Source of the DNA: SZAS-79 sp031376265
GTDB lineage: Bacteria > Pseudomonadota > Gammaproteobacteria > Burkholderiales > SG8-39
Direction of reading: 5' to 3'
NCBI GenBank assembly: GCA_031376265.1
Contig: JANMDK010000092.1
Location: 1-18,232, forward strand
DNA length: 18,232 nucleotides
In this document: piece after piece, positions 1 through 7,425 of the stretch
Numbering within the stretch: position 1 is the stretch's first letter
Layout: each line of letters opens with the position of its first letter
Made by a program: the position numbers and the translations under genes
Notes under the pieces: model-generated
What the model was told of the DNA's origin: nothing
Database searches by the model: none
The model's input: the letters and a program-made list of their open reading frames with translations, nothing else

Positions 1-114
1 GAGCGGCTGGCCAAGCAGGGCATTGAGCCGCAAATGATGACGAGCGAGGAATTCAACCGGCTGCTGCGCGCGGACTTCGACAAGATGGCCCGGGTGGTGA
101 AGCTTTCGGGCGCG
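1..114 (+). pseudogene. C-terminal fragment of a Bug/TctC-type solute-binding protein
   Basis: Frame 1 on the plus strand reads as the last part of a tripartite tricarboxylate transporter substrate-binding protein (Bug/TctC family): ERLAKQGIEP, then the TSEEF segment, then an amphipathic helix ending in VVKLSGA. Family members normally stop three to five codons after an SGA-type motif. Here no stop follows. At about position 106-114 the sequence turns into the reverse complement of the N-terminal part of a Bug gene, so this reading frame runs on into antisense sequence. The start lies outside the window. The protein would bind a small carboxylate in the periplasm for a TctAB-type permease. 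It is a broken gene end, either a real rearrangement or a chimeric join. Confidence 0.6.
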
Positions 115-356
115 CTCTTGGCGACCATCGCATTCGCGATCGTGCCGCCGGCGCCGGGCCGGTTCTCGACGATGACGTTGTTGCCCAGTGCCTGGCCGAG
201 CTCGTTGCTGATGGAGCGCGCGAGGATGTCTTGCACCCCGCCTGCGGCAAAAGGCACGACGATGTGGACCACCTTGCCCGACGCGATCTGCGCGGCCGCC
301 GGGTGCGGCAGGCAGGCGAGGACGAGCGAGGCGGCGAGGATGCGGGCGAAGGTCAT
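106..356 (-). CDS. N-terminal fragment of a Bug/TctC-family periplasmic solute-binding protein, broken
   Basis: This frame starts at ATG 356, with GGAG about six bases upstream. It encodes a signal peptide of about 22 residues (MTFARILAASLVLACL, cleavage near AAA-Q) and then typical Bug-family sequence: KVVHIVVPFAAGG near residues 28-40, LARSISNELGQALG, and the family signature VIVENRPGAGGTIAN near 61-75, followed by AKSAP. The family then expects DGYTLL, but homology stops at codon 83. The frame stays open to the window edge, reading the complement of a Bug C-terminus. The start lies 19 bases after the DUF3047 stop, so it could be the last gene of that run. Whole family members are about 320 residues, so about three quarters is missing. 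Confidence 0.7.
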
Positions 357-375
357 GCAGTGCTCCGGGAATGCG

Positions 376-1110
376 TTACGGGGGCCCGAATGATATATCG
401 CCGTAGTAGGCGACGATCGACTCCCCGGTGTTGTCGGTGTCGCTCGAGACGATCACGCTGGTGACGCGCGGCGCCTCGGTGCCGAATGCTCGGCGATAGT
501 CCCTGAGGATGTCGCGCCGCACTTCGACCCATTGCCCGACGCGCGCGCTCCCGCTCTCGGCGACGATCATGCGCACGCGGTCGGTAAAGGCGTTCGGCAC
601 GAGGGTCTCGCGCAAGGCCTTGCGGTCCCACACGTAGCAAAGGGCCGCCGCGGGCACTTTCGTCCCGTGCACCATGCGGGCGATCGAGAGCTGCATGCGC
701 TCGCCGGTCGACAGCGTCGAAGGGTCGGGATCGAAGGTGAGGTAGACGCGCGCCGCGAAATCGTCGCCGTCCTTGCGCCGGAGATCGCCCCGCTCGACGA
801 GGTTCATGGCTTTCCAGCGCCAGGCGAAGGTGGGGTGAGTGCGGGGGTCCACGCTCATCTCGCGCACCAGTCCCGATGCCGAGGCCTGCGCGTCGGCGCG
901 CAGCACCACGCCGCCTTCGTCGTCCACCAGCGAATAGCGGGTCGGCCGCGGCCCGCCGGCGAACGCCCACGGCTGGAGTTCGGCTGGGAGCGTCGCGCCC
1001 GGCTTCATCGCGGAGAAACGCATGGCGTCGATGCGCGCGCCCTGCGCGAGGACAGGCCGCCACGCACAGGCGGCGAACGCGGCCAGAATCGCGCGGCGGC
1101 GCGGATTCAA
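376..1110 (-). CDS. DUF3047 family protein with signal peptide
   Basis: The product is 244 residues. The N-terminus (RRR, then a hydrophobic run ending VLAQG) looks like a Sec or Tat export signal. The mature part matches the DUF3047 family: a segment around WAFAGGPRPTRYSLVDDEGG, then the FAWRWK motif near residue 95, DDFAARVYLTF near 115, LCYVWD, and a C-terminal strand pattern ending in AYYGDISF. The function of DUF3047 is not known; the fold is probably an extracytoplasmic beta-rich domain. The start is TTG at 1108-1110, which overlaps the TGA stop of the upstream glycosyltransferase (TTGA). This supports translational coupling, and the signal peptide would be lost with a later start. It is the last intact gene of the ArsS cluster. 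Confidence 0.85.
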   Translation of the reverse strand: MNPRRRAILAAFAACAWRPVLAQGARIDAMRFSAMKPGATLPAELQPWAFAGGPRPTRYSLVDDEGGVVLRADAQASASGLVREMSVDPRTHPTFAWRWKAMNLVERGDLRRKDGDDFAARVYLTFDPDPSTLSTGERMQLSIARMVHGTKVPAAALCYVWDRKALRETLVPNAFTDRVRMIVAESGSARVGQWVEVRRDILRDYRRAFGTEAPRVTSVIVSSDTDNTGESIVAYYGDISFGPP

Positions 1111-1733
1111 GCGCGCCTCCGCATCAGGCCGGTGGCCTCCAGGCGCCCGAGGTCCTCCGGGCGATCGACGTCCCAGAGCGTGCGCAGCTCGCGCCAGCGC
1201 CAGTCGAGCCCGGTAAGCGCCTTACGCGTCTGCTTCATCACCGACGCAGTGCTCCAGTCGATCCCCTGGAAGAGGACAGGCGAAGTGCGGGACAACCCGA
1301 TCAGCGGATAGCCACCGTCCTCGGCCGGCGCGATGACCGCGTCGCAGCTTCGCAGCAGGCGCGAGGCCCGCTGCAAGTCGGCCCGTCGCAGCGACGGGCA
1401 ATCGCTGCCGATGAGGATCATGCGGTGGTGCTTTCGAAGGCCGCGGCGGAACGCCTCTTGCATGCGGTTGCCGATGTCGCCCCGCGCCTGGCAACGCAGC
1501 GCGACGCCATGCCGTCTCGCAAGCACGCGTAGTGCGCCATGGCCTGCGGGCGCGCCGTGCAATTCGACCCGTCCGCAGCGCGCTGCGATCGCCGTGACGA
1601 GCGCGCGCTCGACGAGGCGCGAATGCAGGCGCGCGGCGGCAACCTCGCCGATTCTCGCCGCCAGCTGCGTCTTCACCCGGCCCGGCTGCGGCGCCTTGGC
1701 GAAGACGACGATCAACGGCGAAGGGTCGCGCAC
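1107..1733 (-). CDS. TIGR04282-type (DUF2064) arsenosugar-cluster glycosyltransferase
   Basis: A 208-residue nucleotidyl/glycosyltransferase-like protein. The N-terminal strand and loop VVFAKAPQPGRVKTQL (residues 9-24) is the DUF2064 version of the nucleotide-binding loop; the usual KTRL is KTQL here. A GSDCPSL motif near residue 110 is the metal/nucleotide site equivalent to DxD, and APAEDGGYPLIGL near 137-149 completes the family signature. Family TIGR04282 is named for its repeated occurrence beside ArsS and is thought to transfer a sugar in arsenosugar synthesis; the exact substrate is unknown. The start is GTG at 1733, three bases after the TGA of the upstream glycosyltransferase. Its own stop overlaps the start of the DUF3047 gene. 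Confidence 0.9.
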   Translation of the reverse strand: MRDPSPLIVVFAKAPQPGRVKTQLAARIGEVAAARLHSRLVERALVTAIAARCGRVELHGAPAGHGALRVLARRHGVALRCQARGDIGNRMQEAFRRGLRKHHRMILIGSDCPSLRRADLQRASRLLRSCDAVIAPAEDGGYPLIGLSRTSPVLFQGIDWSTASVMKQTRKALTGLDWRWRELRTLWDVDRPEDLGRLEATGLMRRRA

Positions 1734-1736
1734 CGC

Positions 1737-2414
1737 TCAGCCGTTGCGCGCATAGATGCGGGCGAGCCGCTCGGGATTCGCGCCGAGGAACCAGGCGAGC
1801 CGCAATCGCCACATGAGCACGATGGTCGCGAGCACGCCGTTCTTCTCCCAGCGCCGGCCTGAGGTCCACACTTTTTCTTCGAGGCAGGCAGGCCGCCCGA
1901 TCCGCTTGAGGCTTGTGGAGAGCGCGATGTCTTCCATGAGGGCAATGCGCGGAAAGCCGCCGGCCGCTTCGAACGCCGTGCGGGTGACGAAGATCGCCTG
2001 GTCGCCGGTGGCGATGCCGGTAATCCGAGAGCGCACATTCATCATCGCGCCGACCACCGCCAGCATCGGGTGAGCCGAAACGATGCGCACATCGAAGCGC
2101 CCCCACGGGTGCGTGGCGAGCGCAGCTTCTATCAGCGCATCGGCGCGCTCCGGCAGGCGCGTGTCGGCATGCAGGAAAACGAACGCATCGCCGGTTGCCG
2201 CCCGGGCGCCGGAATTCATCTGCGTGGCGCGTCCCTTGGGCGAGGCGAGCACGCTGTCCGCGAGCGGGCGGGAAAGATCGATGGTCGAATCGCTGCTGCC
2301 GCCATCGGCCACGATCACTTCATGACCGCGCGCCCGCAAGGCTTGCAGCGCGGCAAGGGCCGGCGCGATGCCGGCCGCCTCGTTGAATGCCGGGACGATG
2401 ATCGAGAGCCGCAT
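1737..2414 (-). CDS. TIGR04283-type family 2 glycosyltransferase of arsenosugar clusters
   Basis: A 225-residue GT-A fold glycosyltransferase. Visible motifs are IIVPAFNEA (residues 5-13), the nucleotide-binding strand VIVADGGSSDST (about 34-45), KGRATQMNSGA, and FLHADTRLP with the metal-binding DxD-like ADT. A GDQAIFVTR region and MEDIALS (acceptor-site ED pair) follow. The short C-terminus has a hydrophobic segment (ATIVLMWRLRLAWFLG) that probably sits on the membrane. TIGR04283 is the second glycosyltransferase typically found beside ArsS; its donor and acceptor are not established. The gene starts 16 bases after the DUF547 stop and ends three bases before the next start, so it is part of one operon. 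Confidence 0.9.
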   Translation of the reverse strand: MRLSIIVPAFNEAAGIAPALAALQALRARGHEVIVADGGSSDSTIDLSRPLADSVLASPKGRATQMNSGARAATGDAFVFLHADTRLPERADALIEAALATHPWGRFDVRIVSAHPMLAVVGAMMNVRSRITGIATGDQAIFVTRTAFEAAGGFPRIALMEDIALSTSLKRIGRPACLEEKVWTSGRRWEKNGVLATIVLMWRLRLAWFLGANPERLARIYARNG

Positions 2415-2430
2415 CGCCGGAGCCTGAAGG

Positions 2431-3225
2431 CTATTTCCTCGCTGCGTCGTTCAGGGTCCAATCGTAATCGAGGAAGGAAAGCGGCGCGCGGCCCTCCATC
2501 ACCGCCTTCTGCGCCTCGGGCCCATCGGCGAGGAGCTTCGCGTACCGGGCGAAATACTGCTCGCGGCTGCCGAAGTCCTCCTTGAACCAGTCGAAGATCT
2601 TCGAGACCTCGAGCTTGCCGCCTTCGAAGCGGTTGCGCGAGCGGTCGGAAAGGAAGCGCACCGCCTGCTCCTCGAGCTGCGCGTCCAGCTTGTCCGCCGT
2701 GTAGGCCTCCTCGCGCAGCATCGGGCAGCCGATCGATGCGCAGTTGAGCGCGTAGTGCACGCGAAGCTCGTTGTACGCGCCGGGCTTGCGCAGCATCTCG
2801 TGCTCGAGCTGGTCGAGATACGACTCGCGACCGAGCAGCATGAAGAATTTGTCCTTCCACGGGTTGCCGAACACCGTGCCGAAATCCTTGATCGACTTGA
2901 GGCCCGGGTAGCGGGTGAGGATCTTTTCGACCGTGAAGGCATTGTAGGCATTGATGAGGAAGGCCATGCGCTCAGGCCTCGGCCACGCGTTGAACTGCGC
3001 CTCGGTGATTTTGGAAACCGAATCGAGGTAGGCCTTGAGCGCCGGGCGGTCCTTGGCGAAGTCCGCGTAGCGCACCTGCGAGGCCTTGCCGCCCTGCACT
3101 AAGACGACATGCTTCTTGAGCAGCGCGTCCCAGGGCTTGTGGTCGAAGCCCTGCGCGAACGCAAATGATGGCGCAAGCACGCCAAGCATCACCCACAGCA
3201 GTTTTCTGACAAGCCTGTAAATCAT
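2431..3225 (-). CDS. DUF547 domain protein, exported
   Basis: The chosen start gives 264 residues beginning MIYRLVRKLL. The ATG at 3225 overlaps the TGA of the upstream oxidoreductase (ATGA) and has GGAGG at a good distance; an in-frame ATG at 3237 lies inside the upstream gene and has no such site. A signal peptide of about 24 residues ends at FAFAQG. The rest is DUF547: an INAYNAFTVEKIL helix, LDQLEHEMLR, and the signature HYALNCASIGCPML with two conserved cysteines, followed by TADKLDAQLEEQA. The biochemical role of DUF547 is unknown. Repeated placement of such genes beside ArsS and VTT/flavin fusions suggests a periplasmic accessory role here; that is inference. Confidence 0.9.
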   Translation of the reverse strand: MIYRLVRKLLWVMLGVLAPSFAFAQGFDHKPWDALLKKHVVLVQGGKASQVRYADFAKDRPALKAYLDSVSKITEAQFNAWPRPERMAFLINAYNAFTVEKILTRYPGLKSIKDFGTVFGNPWKDKFFMLLGRESYLDQLEHEMLRKPGAYNELRVHYALNCASIGCPMLREEAYTADKLDAQLEEQAVRFLSDRSRNRFEGGKLEVSKIFDWFKEDFGSREQYFARYAKLLADGPEAQKAVMEGRAPLSFLDYDWTLNDAARK

Positions 3226-5372
3226 CCCCGCCTCCATGTATGGAATTTCTCGACCCAGCCGAGCAAAGCCTGCGGCGCGTGCGCTTTTTTCCAGACGCCG
3301 GCCGCGAACTTGTTGGCTTCGGCCAGCGTCGGGTAGATGTGGATCGTGCCGAGGATCTTGTTAAGTCCCAGCCCGTGCCGCATCGCCATCACGAATTCCG
3401 CGATCAGGTCGCCGGCGTGCTCGCCGACGATGGTCACGCCGAGGATACGGTCCTTGCCGGGCACGGTGAGCACCTTGACGAAGCCGTGCGCCACCTCGTC
3501 GGCGATCGCGCGGTCGAGGTCGTCGATGCCGTAGGTCGAGACCTCGCAGGCGATGCCCTGCTCCTTCGCCTCGGTTTCGTTGAGGCCGACGCGCGCCACC
3601 TCCGGGTCGGTAAACGTGGCCCACGGGATCACCGAATAGTCGGCGCGGAATTTCTTCAATCCGCCGAAGAGCGAGTTGACCGAGGCATACCAGGCCTGGT
3701 GCGACGCCGTGTGGGTGAACTGGTAAGGCCCGGCCACGTCGCCGCAGGCATAGATGTTCGGGTAGCTGGTTTGCAGGAATTCGTTGGTCTGCACGGTCTT
3801 GTTCTTGTTCAGCGGGATGCCGAGCTCCTCCAGCCCGTAGCCGGTCACCCGGGGCGCACGCCCGACGGCAACGAGCACCTCGTCGAATTCGATGCGCACG
3901 TCGCGGCCATCGTGCTCGCAGACGAGCACTTTCGTGGCGCCCTCGAGGTGGAAGGCCTTCGCCTTGTGCCCGGTGAGCACGTCGATGCCTTCGGCGCGGA
4001 ATTTCGCTTCCACCAGGGCCGAGATCTCCGGGTCCTCGCGCACCATGATGCGCGGGAGCATCTCGACCTGGGTCACCTTGCTGCCGAGGCGCGCGAACGC
4101 CTGGGCGAGCTCGCAGCCGATCGGGCCGCCCCCAAGCACCACCAGCCGGGCCGGCAGCTTTCGCAGCCCCCAGAGCGTGTCCGAGGTCAGGTGGCCCATC
4201 GCGTCCAGCCCGGGGATCGGCGGCACGAAAGGCGAAGCGCCGGCCGCGATGACGATCGAGCGCGTCGTGAGCCGCCTCGTCCCGCCACCGGCTTCGCGGA
4301 CCTCGACTTCCCAGGGCGAAACCATCTTTGCCTCGCCCATCACGCACTCGACGCCAAGGCCGGTAAAGCGCTCGACCGAGTCGTGCGGCTCGATCGTCCT
4401 GACGACGCGCTGCACGCGCTCCATCACCTCTGCGAAATCGAATTCGGCCGTCGCGCTCCGGAGGCCGTAGTCCTTAGCGCGCCGGATCTGGGTCAGCACG
4501 CGCGCCGTCTTGATGAGCGCCTTGGAGGGCACGCAGCCGGTGTTCAGGCAGTCCCCGCCCATCTGGTGCTTCTCGACCAGGGTGACTTTCGCCTTGACCA
4601 CCGCGGCGATCAGCGCAGCGACCAGGCCGCCCGAACCCGCCCCGATCACCACCATGTTGCGGTCGAACGACCGCGGCTTCGTCCAGCGCGCATAGACGCG
4701 CCGCTGCTTGAAATAGTCGACGGCGCGGGAGGCGATGAAAGGAAAGATCCCGAGCAGCACGAAAGCGCCGAGCAGGCCGGGCGAAAGGATCCCGGCGGGC
4801 GACTGCAGCTGCGCGAGCTGGGTGCCGGCATTCACATACACCAGCGTGCCGGCCAGCATGCCGAGCTGGCTGACCCAGTAGAAGGTCCAGGTGCCGATCG
4901 GCGTGAGGCCCATCGCGAGGTTGATCACGAAGAAAGGCACCACCGGGATCAGCCGCAGGGTGAAGAGGTAGAGCGCGCCCTCGCGCTTGACGCCTTCGTT
5001 GAGCGTCTTGAGCTGCTGGCCGAATTTTTGCTGCACCCAGTCGCGCAGCAGGAAGCGCGATGCAAGGAAGGCGAGCGTCGCGCCGATCGAGGAGGCGAAG
5101 GAAACGATCAGCGTGCCCCAGACGAGGCCGAAGATCGCGCCGGCCGCCAGCGTCATGATCGCCGCGCCCGGAAACGAAAGCGCGGTAACTGCGACATACG
5201 CGGCAAAGAAACCCAGCGCGGTGGCGAGCGGGTGCGCCGAATACCAGCCGTCGATCGTCGCCTGCTGGCTCTTGACGCTGTCGAACGTCAGGTACCTGTG
5301 CCCGCCGAGCGCGAAGAATGCGATTGCCGCGATCGCGATCGCCGCAAACACCAGCACCTTGGATAGCTTCAT
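3222..5372 (-). CDS. VTT (TVP38/TMEM64/DedA-like) membrane domain fused to a mercuric reductase-like flavin oxidoreductase
   Basis: This is a 716-residue fusion. Residues 1-230 are a TVP38/TMEM64 (VTT) membrane domain with several hydrophobic helices and the SFPGAAIMTLAAGAIFG core. Residues 238 onward are a class I pyridine nucleotide-disulfide oxidoreductase: FAD site GAGSGG (244-249), redox pair in CLNTGC (C275 and C280), a second dinucleotide site at VVLGGGPIGCE, ACGDVAG, and a dimerisation domain near the C-terminus. The usual HPT base motif reads IYPTLAE, so the general base histidine of lipoamide dehydrogenase is a tyrosine. The likely role is NAD(P)H-dependent reduction at the inner membrane; the substrate is unknown, and an arsenical or thiol carrier fits the context. 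The start ATG has GGGGAA upstream. Confidence 0.92.
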   Translation of the reverse strand: MKLSKVLVFAAIAIAAIAFFALGGHRYLTFDSVKSQQATIDGWYSAHPLATALGFFAAYVAVTALSFPGAAIMTLAAGAIFGLVWGTLIVSFASSIGATLAFLASRFLLRDWVQQKFGQQLKTLNEGVKREGALYLFTLRLIPVVPFFVINLAMGLTPIGTWTFYWVSQLGMLAGTLVYVNAGTQLAQLQSPAGILSPGLLGAFVLLGIFPFIASRAVDYFKQRRVYARWTKPRSFDRNMVVIGAGSGGLVAALIAAVVKAKVTLVEKHQMGGDCLNTGCVPSKALIKTARVLTQIRRAKDYGLRSATAEFDFAEVMERVQRVVRTIEPHDSVERFTGLGVECVMGEAKMVSPWEVEVREAGGGTRRLTTRSIVIAAGASPFVPPIPGLDAMGHLTSDTLWGLRKLPARLVVLGGGPIGCELAQAFARLGSKVTQVEMLPRIMVREDPEISALVEAKFRAEGIDVLTGHKAKAFHLEGATKVLVCEHDGRDVRIEFDEVLVAVGRAPRVTGYGLEELGIPLNKNKTVQTNEFLQTSYPNIYACGDVAGPYQFTHTASHQAWYASVNSLFGGLKKFRADYSVIPWATFTDPEVARVGLNETEAKEQGIACEVSTYGIDDLDRAIADEVAHGFVKVLTVPGKDRILGVTIVGEHAGDLIAEFVMAMRHGLGLNKILGTIHIYPTLAEANKFAAGVWKKAHAPQALLGWVEKFHTWRRG

Positions 5373-5417
5373 CGAATAGTTCCCCCCGCGGGCTTGGTCG
5401 GCCCGGGCGCCGGAATC

Positions 5418-6383
5418 TTACAGGGCCGCTGCCAATGCCTGCGCCGGAGCGGCGCGCATGGCGTCGCCGATCGAATACGCAGGGCCGCTGCAAATGCGCC
5501 GGTAGTACGACAGCCAGGCGTCAGATCCCGGCGGCCACTGCGCCAGGAAGCGCGCCTGCCAGGCCGCGGCGTCGTAACGTACCGGCAATGCATGCACATG
5601 GAGGCCTTTCCGCGAGATGCCGTAGAGCGTTCCCGCTCCGGGCGCGTGGACCGAGACGCGCGTCACGATTCCATGCTGCGTGCCGCGGAAATTCGGCATC
5701 CCCGCCGCGCCGTTATTGATGAGGAAGGCCTCGCCGCGATTCGCGGGCAGCGCCTGCAACACGGGCAGGCAGGTGTGGCTGCTGGCGATCACCGAAACCT
5801 TTGCGGCCTCAAAAGACGCGGAGGCGGCGGCCAGCCCGGCGGGCGTTGCCAGCGCCTCCTGCGAATAGCCCCACCCGGAGAGCGAGTCTGCGTCGCCGTG
5901 CACGATGCCGACACGCGTGTCACCGACTCGAGCGACCGCATACATCGGCAAGGCGCCAAGCCGAGCAGTTAACGCGGGCTCCGCCGCCGCAGTCGCGCGC
6001 AGCCTTTCCATGATGCGATTGGAGCGGTCGACTTCGGCATCATTCACCCATTCCGGATAGCCGCAGCCGCAGCCGGCGCCCTGCGCTGGCTGGGCCAGTT
6101 CGGTCTCGACATTGCCGCGCGTCGCGTCGTGCGCCAGCACGGCCTCATTGATGCGCCTGAAATCGGCCGCATCGACGTTGAACCAGTTGAAGTCGCCGTT
6201 GAAGACGACCCGCGCGCCGGGCTCGCGGGCTGCGAGTTCCAGCAGGGCCTCGAGCGCGAAGGGGTTGCCGTAGAGGCCGCCGGCAACGTAAAGCGTTTCG
6301 GACTCGACCGCCGGCGCGGTTGCGAGCGCCCGGGCACCATAGCGATACGCGACCGGGCAGGCCCGGCCCGGGCCGCTAGCCAT
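5418..6383 (-). CDS. metallophosphoesterase-like protein of the ArsS cluster
   Basis: The product is 321 residues with ATG 6383, which overlaps the end of arsS by eight bases and has GGAGG nine bases upstream. An earlier in-frame ATG at 6452 would lie deep inside arsS. Calcineurin-like phosphoesterase motifs appear in order: AGGLYGN near residue 34 where DxH is expected, NGDFNWF for the GD motif, RGNVETE for the GN(H/E) motif, IVHGD for the first late His motif and ASSHTCLP for the GHxH motif. The metal ligands are therefore partly altered. A CGCGYPEW cysteine motif lies in the middle. Function is not established. Tight coupling to arsS suggests it acts on the ArsS product or on a phosphorylated intermediate. 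Confidence 0.8.
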   Translation of the reverse strand: MASGPGRACPVAYRYGARALATAPAVESETLYVAGGLYGNPFALEALLELAAREPGARVVFNGDFNWFNVDAADFRRINEAVLAHDATRGNVETELAQPAQGAGCGCGYPEWVNDAEVDRSNRIMERLRATAAAEPALTARLGALPMYAVARVGDTRVGIVHGDADSLSGWGYSQEALATPAGLAAASASFEAAKVSVIASSHTCLPVLQALPANRGEAFLINNGAAGMPNFRGTQHGIVTRVSVHAPGAGTLYGISRKGLHVHALPVRYDAAAWQARFLAQWPPGSDAWLSYYRRICSGPAYSIGDAMRAAPAQALAAAL

Positions 6384-7353
6384 CCACTGCGCCCTCCAGC
6401 GCCCCGCCGCAGGACGAGCCCTGCCCGGCGGTGCAGCCGTAGCAGTGGTCACGCACCGAAATGGGATTGCCGGTGAGGTCGCGGCCGATCAGGTCAGACA
6501 ATTGCACTCGGCGCTTGCCCGCAACGACGAGCGGCAGGCCGAGCATCTGGTTGAAATCGCAGTCGTACACCGCGCCCCGCCAGTCGACCGAGATCAGCGT
6601 GCGGCACATGACCCCGTCGAGGTTCTCGTCGCGGTGCGCGCCCTTGAGCAGGGTCATGTAGTCGTTGAACTGGCCCTTGGACACCAGCGTGCTGCCGAAC
6701 CGCTGGATCGGCATGTTGGCCAGCGTGTAGAGATGATTGAACACCACGCCGTGGCGCGATCCGAGCTCGCGCTTGTAGTCGGCCTCGAGCTTTTCCTGTC
6801 CCGGGGGCAGCGAGGGGCCCTGCGGGTTGTAGACAAGGTTGAGGACGAGGCCCGAGCCTGGCCGGCCGTAGCCGAGCGCATTGAGCCGCAGCAGGCCCGC
6901 GATGCTTTTTTCGTACACGCCCTTGCCGCGCTGCCGGTCGACCAGCTCTTCGGTGTAGCAGGGCATGGAGGCGGTGACCTCCACCTGGTTCGCGGCGAGG
7001 AAGGCGGCGAGGTCCTCATGACCGGGCTCTTCGAGGATCGTCAGGTTGCAGCGGTCGATCACGCGCACGCCGAGTTCGCGGGCGCGCGACACCAGTTCGC
7101 GGAAATGCGGGTTGAGCTCCGGCGCACCGCCGGTGAGGTCGAGCGCCTTGATGCCGGACACCGCAAGAAAGGCGAGCACGTCGGCGATGGTTTCCCTCGA
7201 CATGACCTCGGTGCGCGTGGGGCCGGCGTTGACATGGCAGTGCAGGCAGCTCTGGTTGCACTTGTAGCCGAGGTTGACCTGCAAGGTCTCGAGCCGGCCC
7301 CGGCGAAGGGCCGGGAAGCCGAACTGCTGGATCAGGGGAAGGGTTGCGTGCAC
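6376..7353 (-). CDS. arsS: ArsS-type radical SAM protein of arsenosugar biosynthesis
   Basis: A 325-residue radical SAM enzyme. The 4Fe-4S/SAM motif CNQSCLHC (C32, C36, C39; CX3CX2C) lies in LGYKCNQSCLHCHVNAGP. LTGGAPELNP is the GGE-like SAM-binding motif. The C-terminal auxiliary region has further cysteines: CRTLISVDW, YDCDFNQML and CYGCTAGQGSSCGG, which is diagnostic for the rSAM/Cys-rich ArsS family. Family members join the 5'-deoxyadenosyl group of SAM to dimethylarsenite, giving the arsenonucleoside precursor of arsenosugars. Some family members contain selenocysteine, but here the corresponding residues read as cysteine and the stop is TAG. The start is GTG 7353 with AGGT upstream. No arsM gene is visible in the window. 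Confidence 0.93.
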   Translation of the reverse strand: MHATLPLIQQFGFPALRRGRLETLQVNLGYKCNQSCLHCHVNAGPTRTEVMSRETIADVLAFLAVSGIKALDLTGGAPELNPHFRELVSRARELGVRVIDRCNLTILEEPGHEDLAAFLAANQVEVTASMPCYTEELVDRQRGKGVYEKSIAGLLRLNALGYGRPGSGLVLNLVYNPQGPSLPPGQEKLEADYKRELGSRHGVVFNHLYTLANMPIQRFGSTLVSKGQFNDYMTLLKGAHRDENLDGVMCRTLISVDWRGAVYDCDFNQMLGLPLVVAGKRRVQLSDLIGRDLTGNPISVRDHCYGCTAGQGSSCGGALEGAVDG

Positions 7354-7391
7354 TCGGCTACCTGTCTTGTTCTGTGGTCGCGATATCGGGA

Positions 7392-7417
7392 CGGGCTCCT
7401 GTTGGTCGCAGGGCCCG
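7392..7417 (-). other. hairpin between the cNMP-domain gene and arsS
   Basis: The minus-strand RNA can fold CGGGCCCTG against CAGG-A-GCCCG: nine pairs with one bulged A and a seven-base loop. No U-run follows, so it is not a standard terminator. It lies just after the stop of the upstream gene and before arsS, and could be an RNA processing or stability element at the boundary of two transcription units. Confidence 0.35.
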
Positions 7418-7425
7418 ATGAATCC

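Noticed and set aside
34..393. A 119-codon plus-strand frame through the left end
   Set aside because: Only the part up to about 114 is Bug-like. The rest is antisense of another Bug N-terminus, so it is not a genuine single protein.
3240..5366. A 708-codon plus-strand open frame opposite the VTT/flavin fusion gene
   Set aside because: It is antisense to a well-supported gene, is rich in Arg, His, Asp and Gly as expected for a high-GC shadow frame, and shows no motif.
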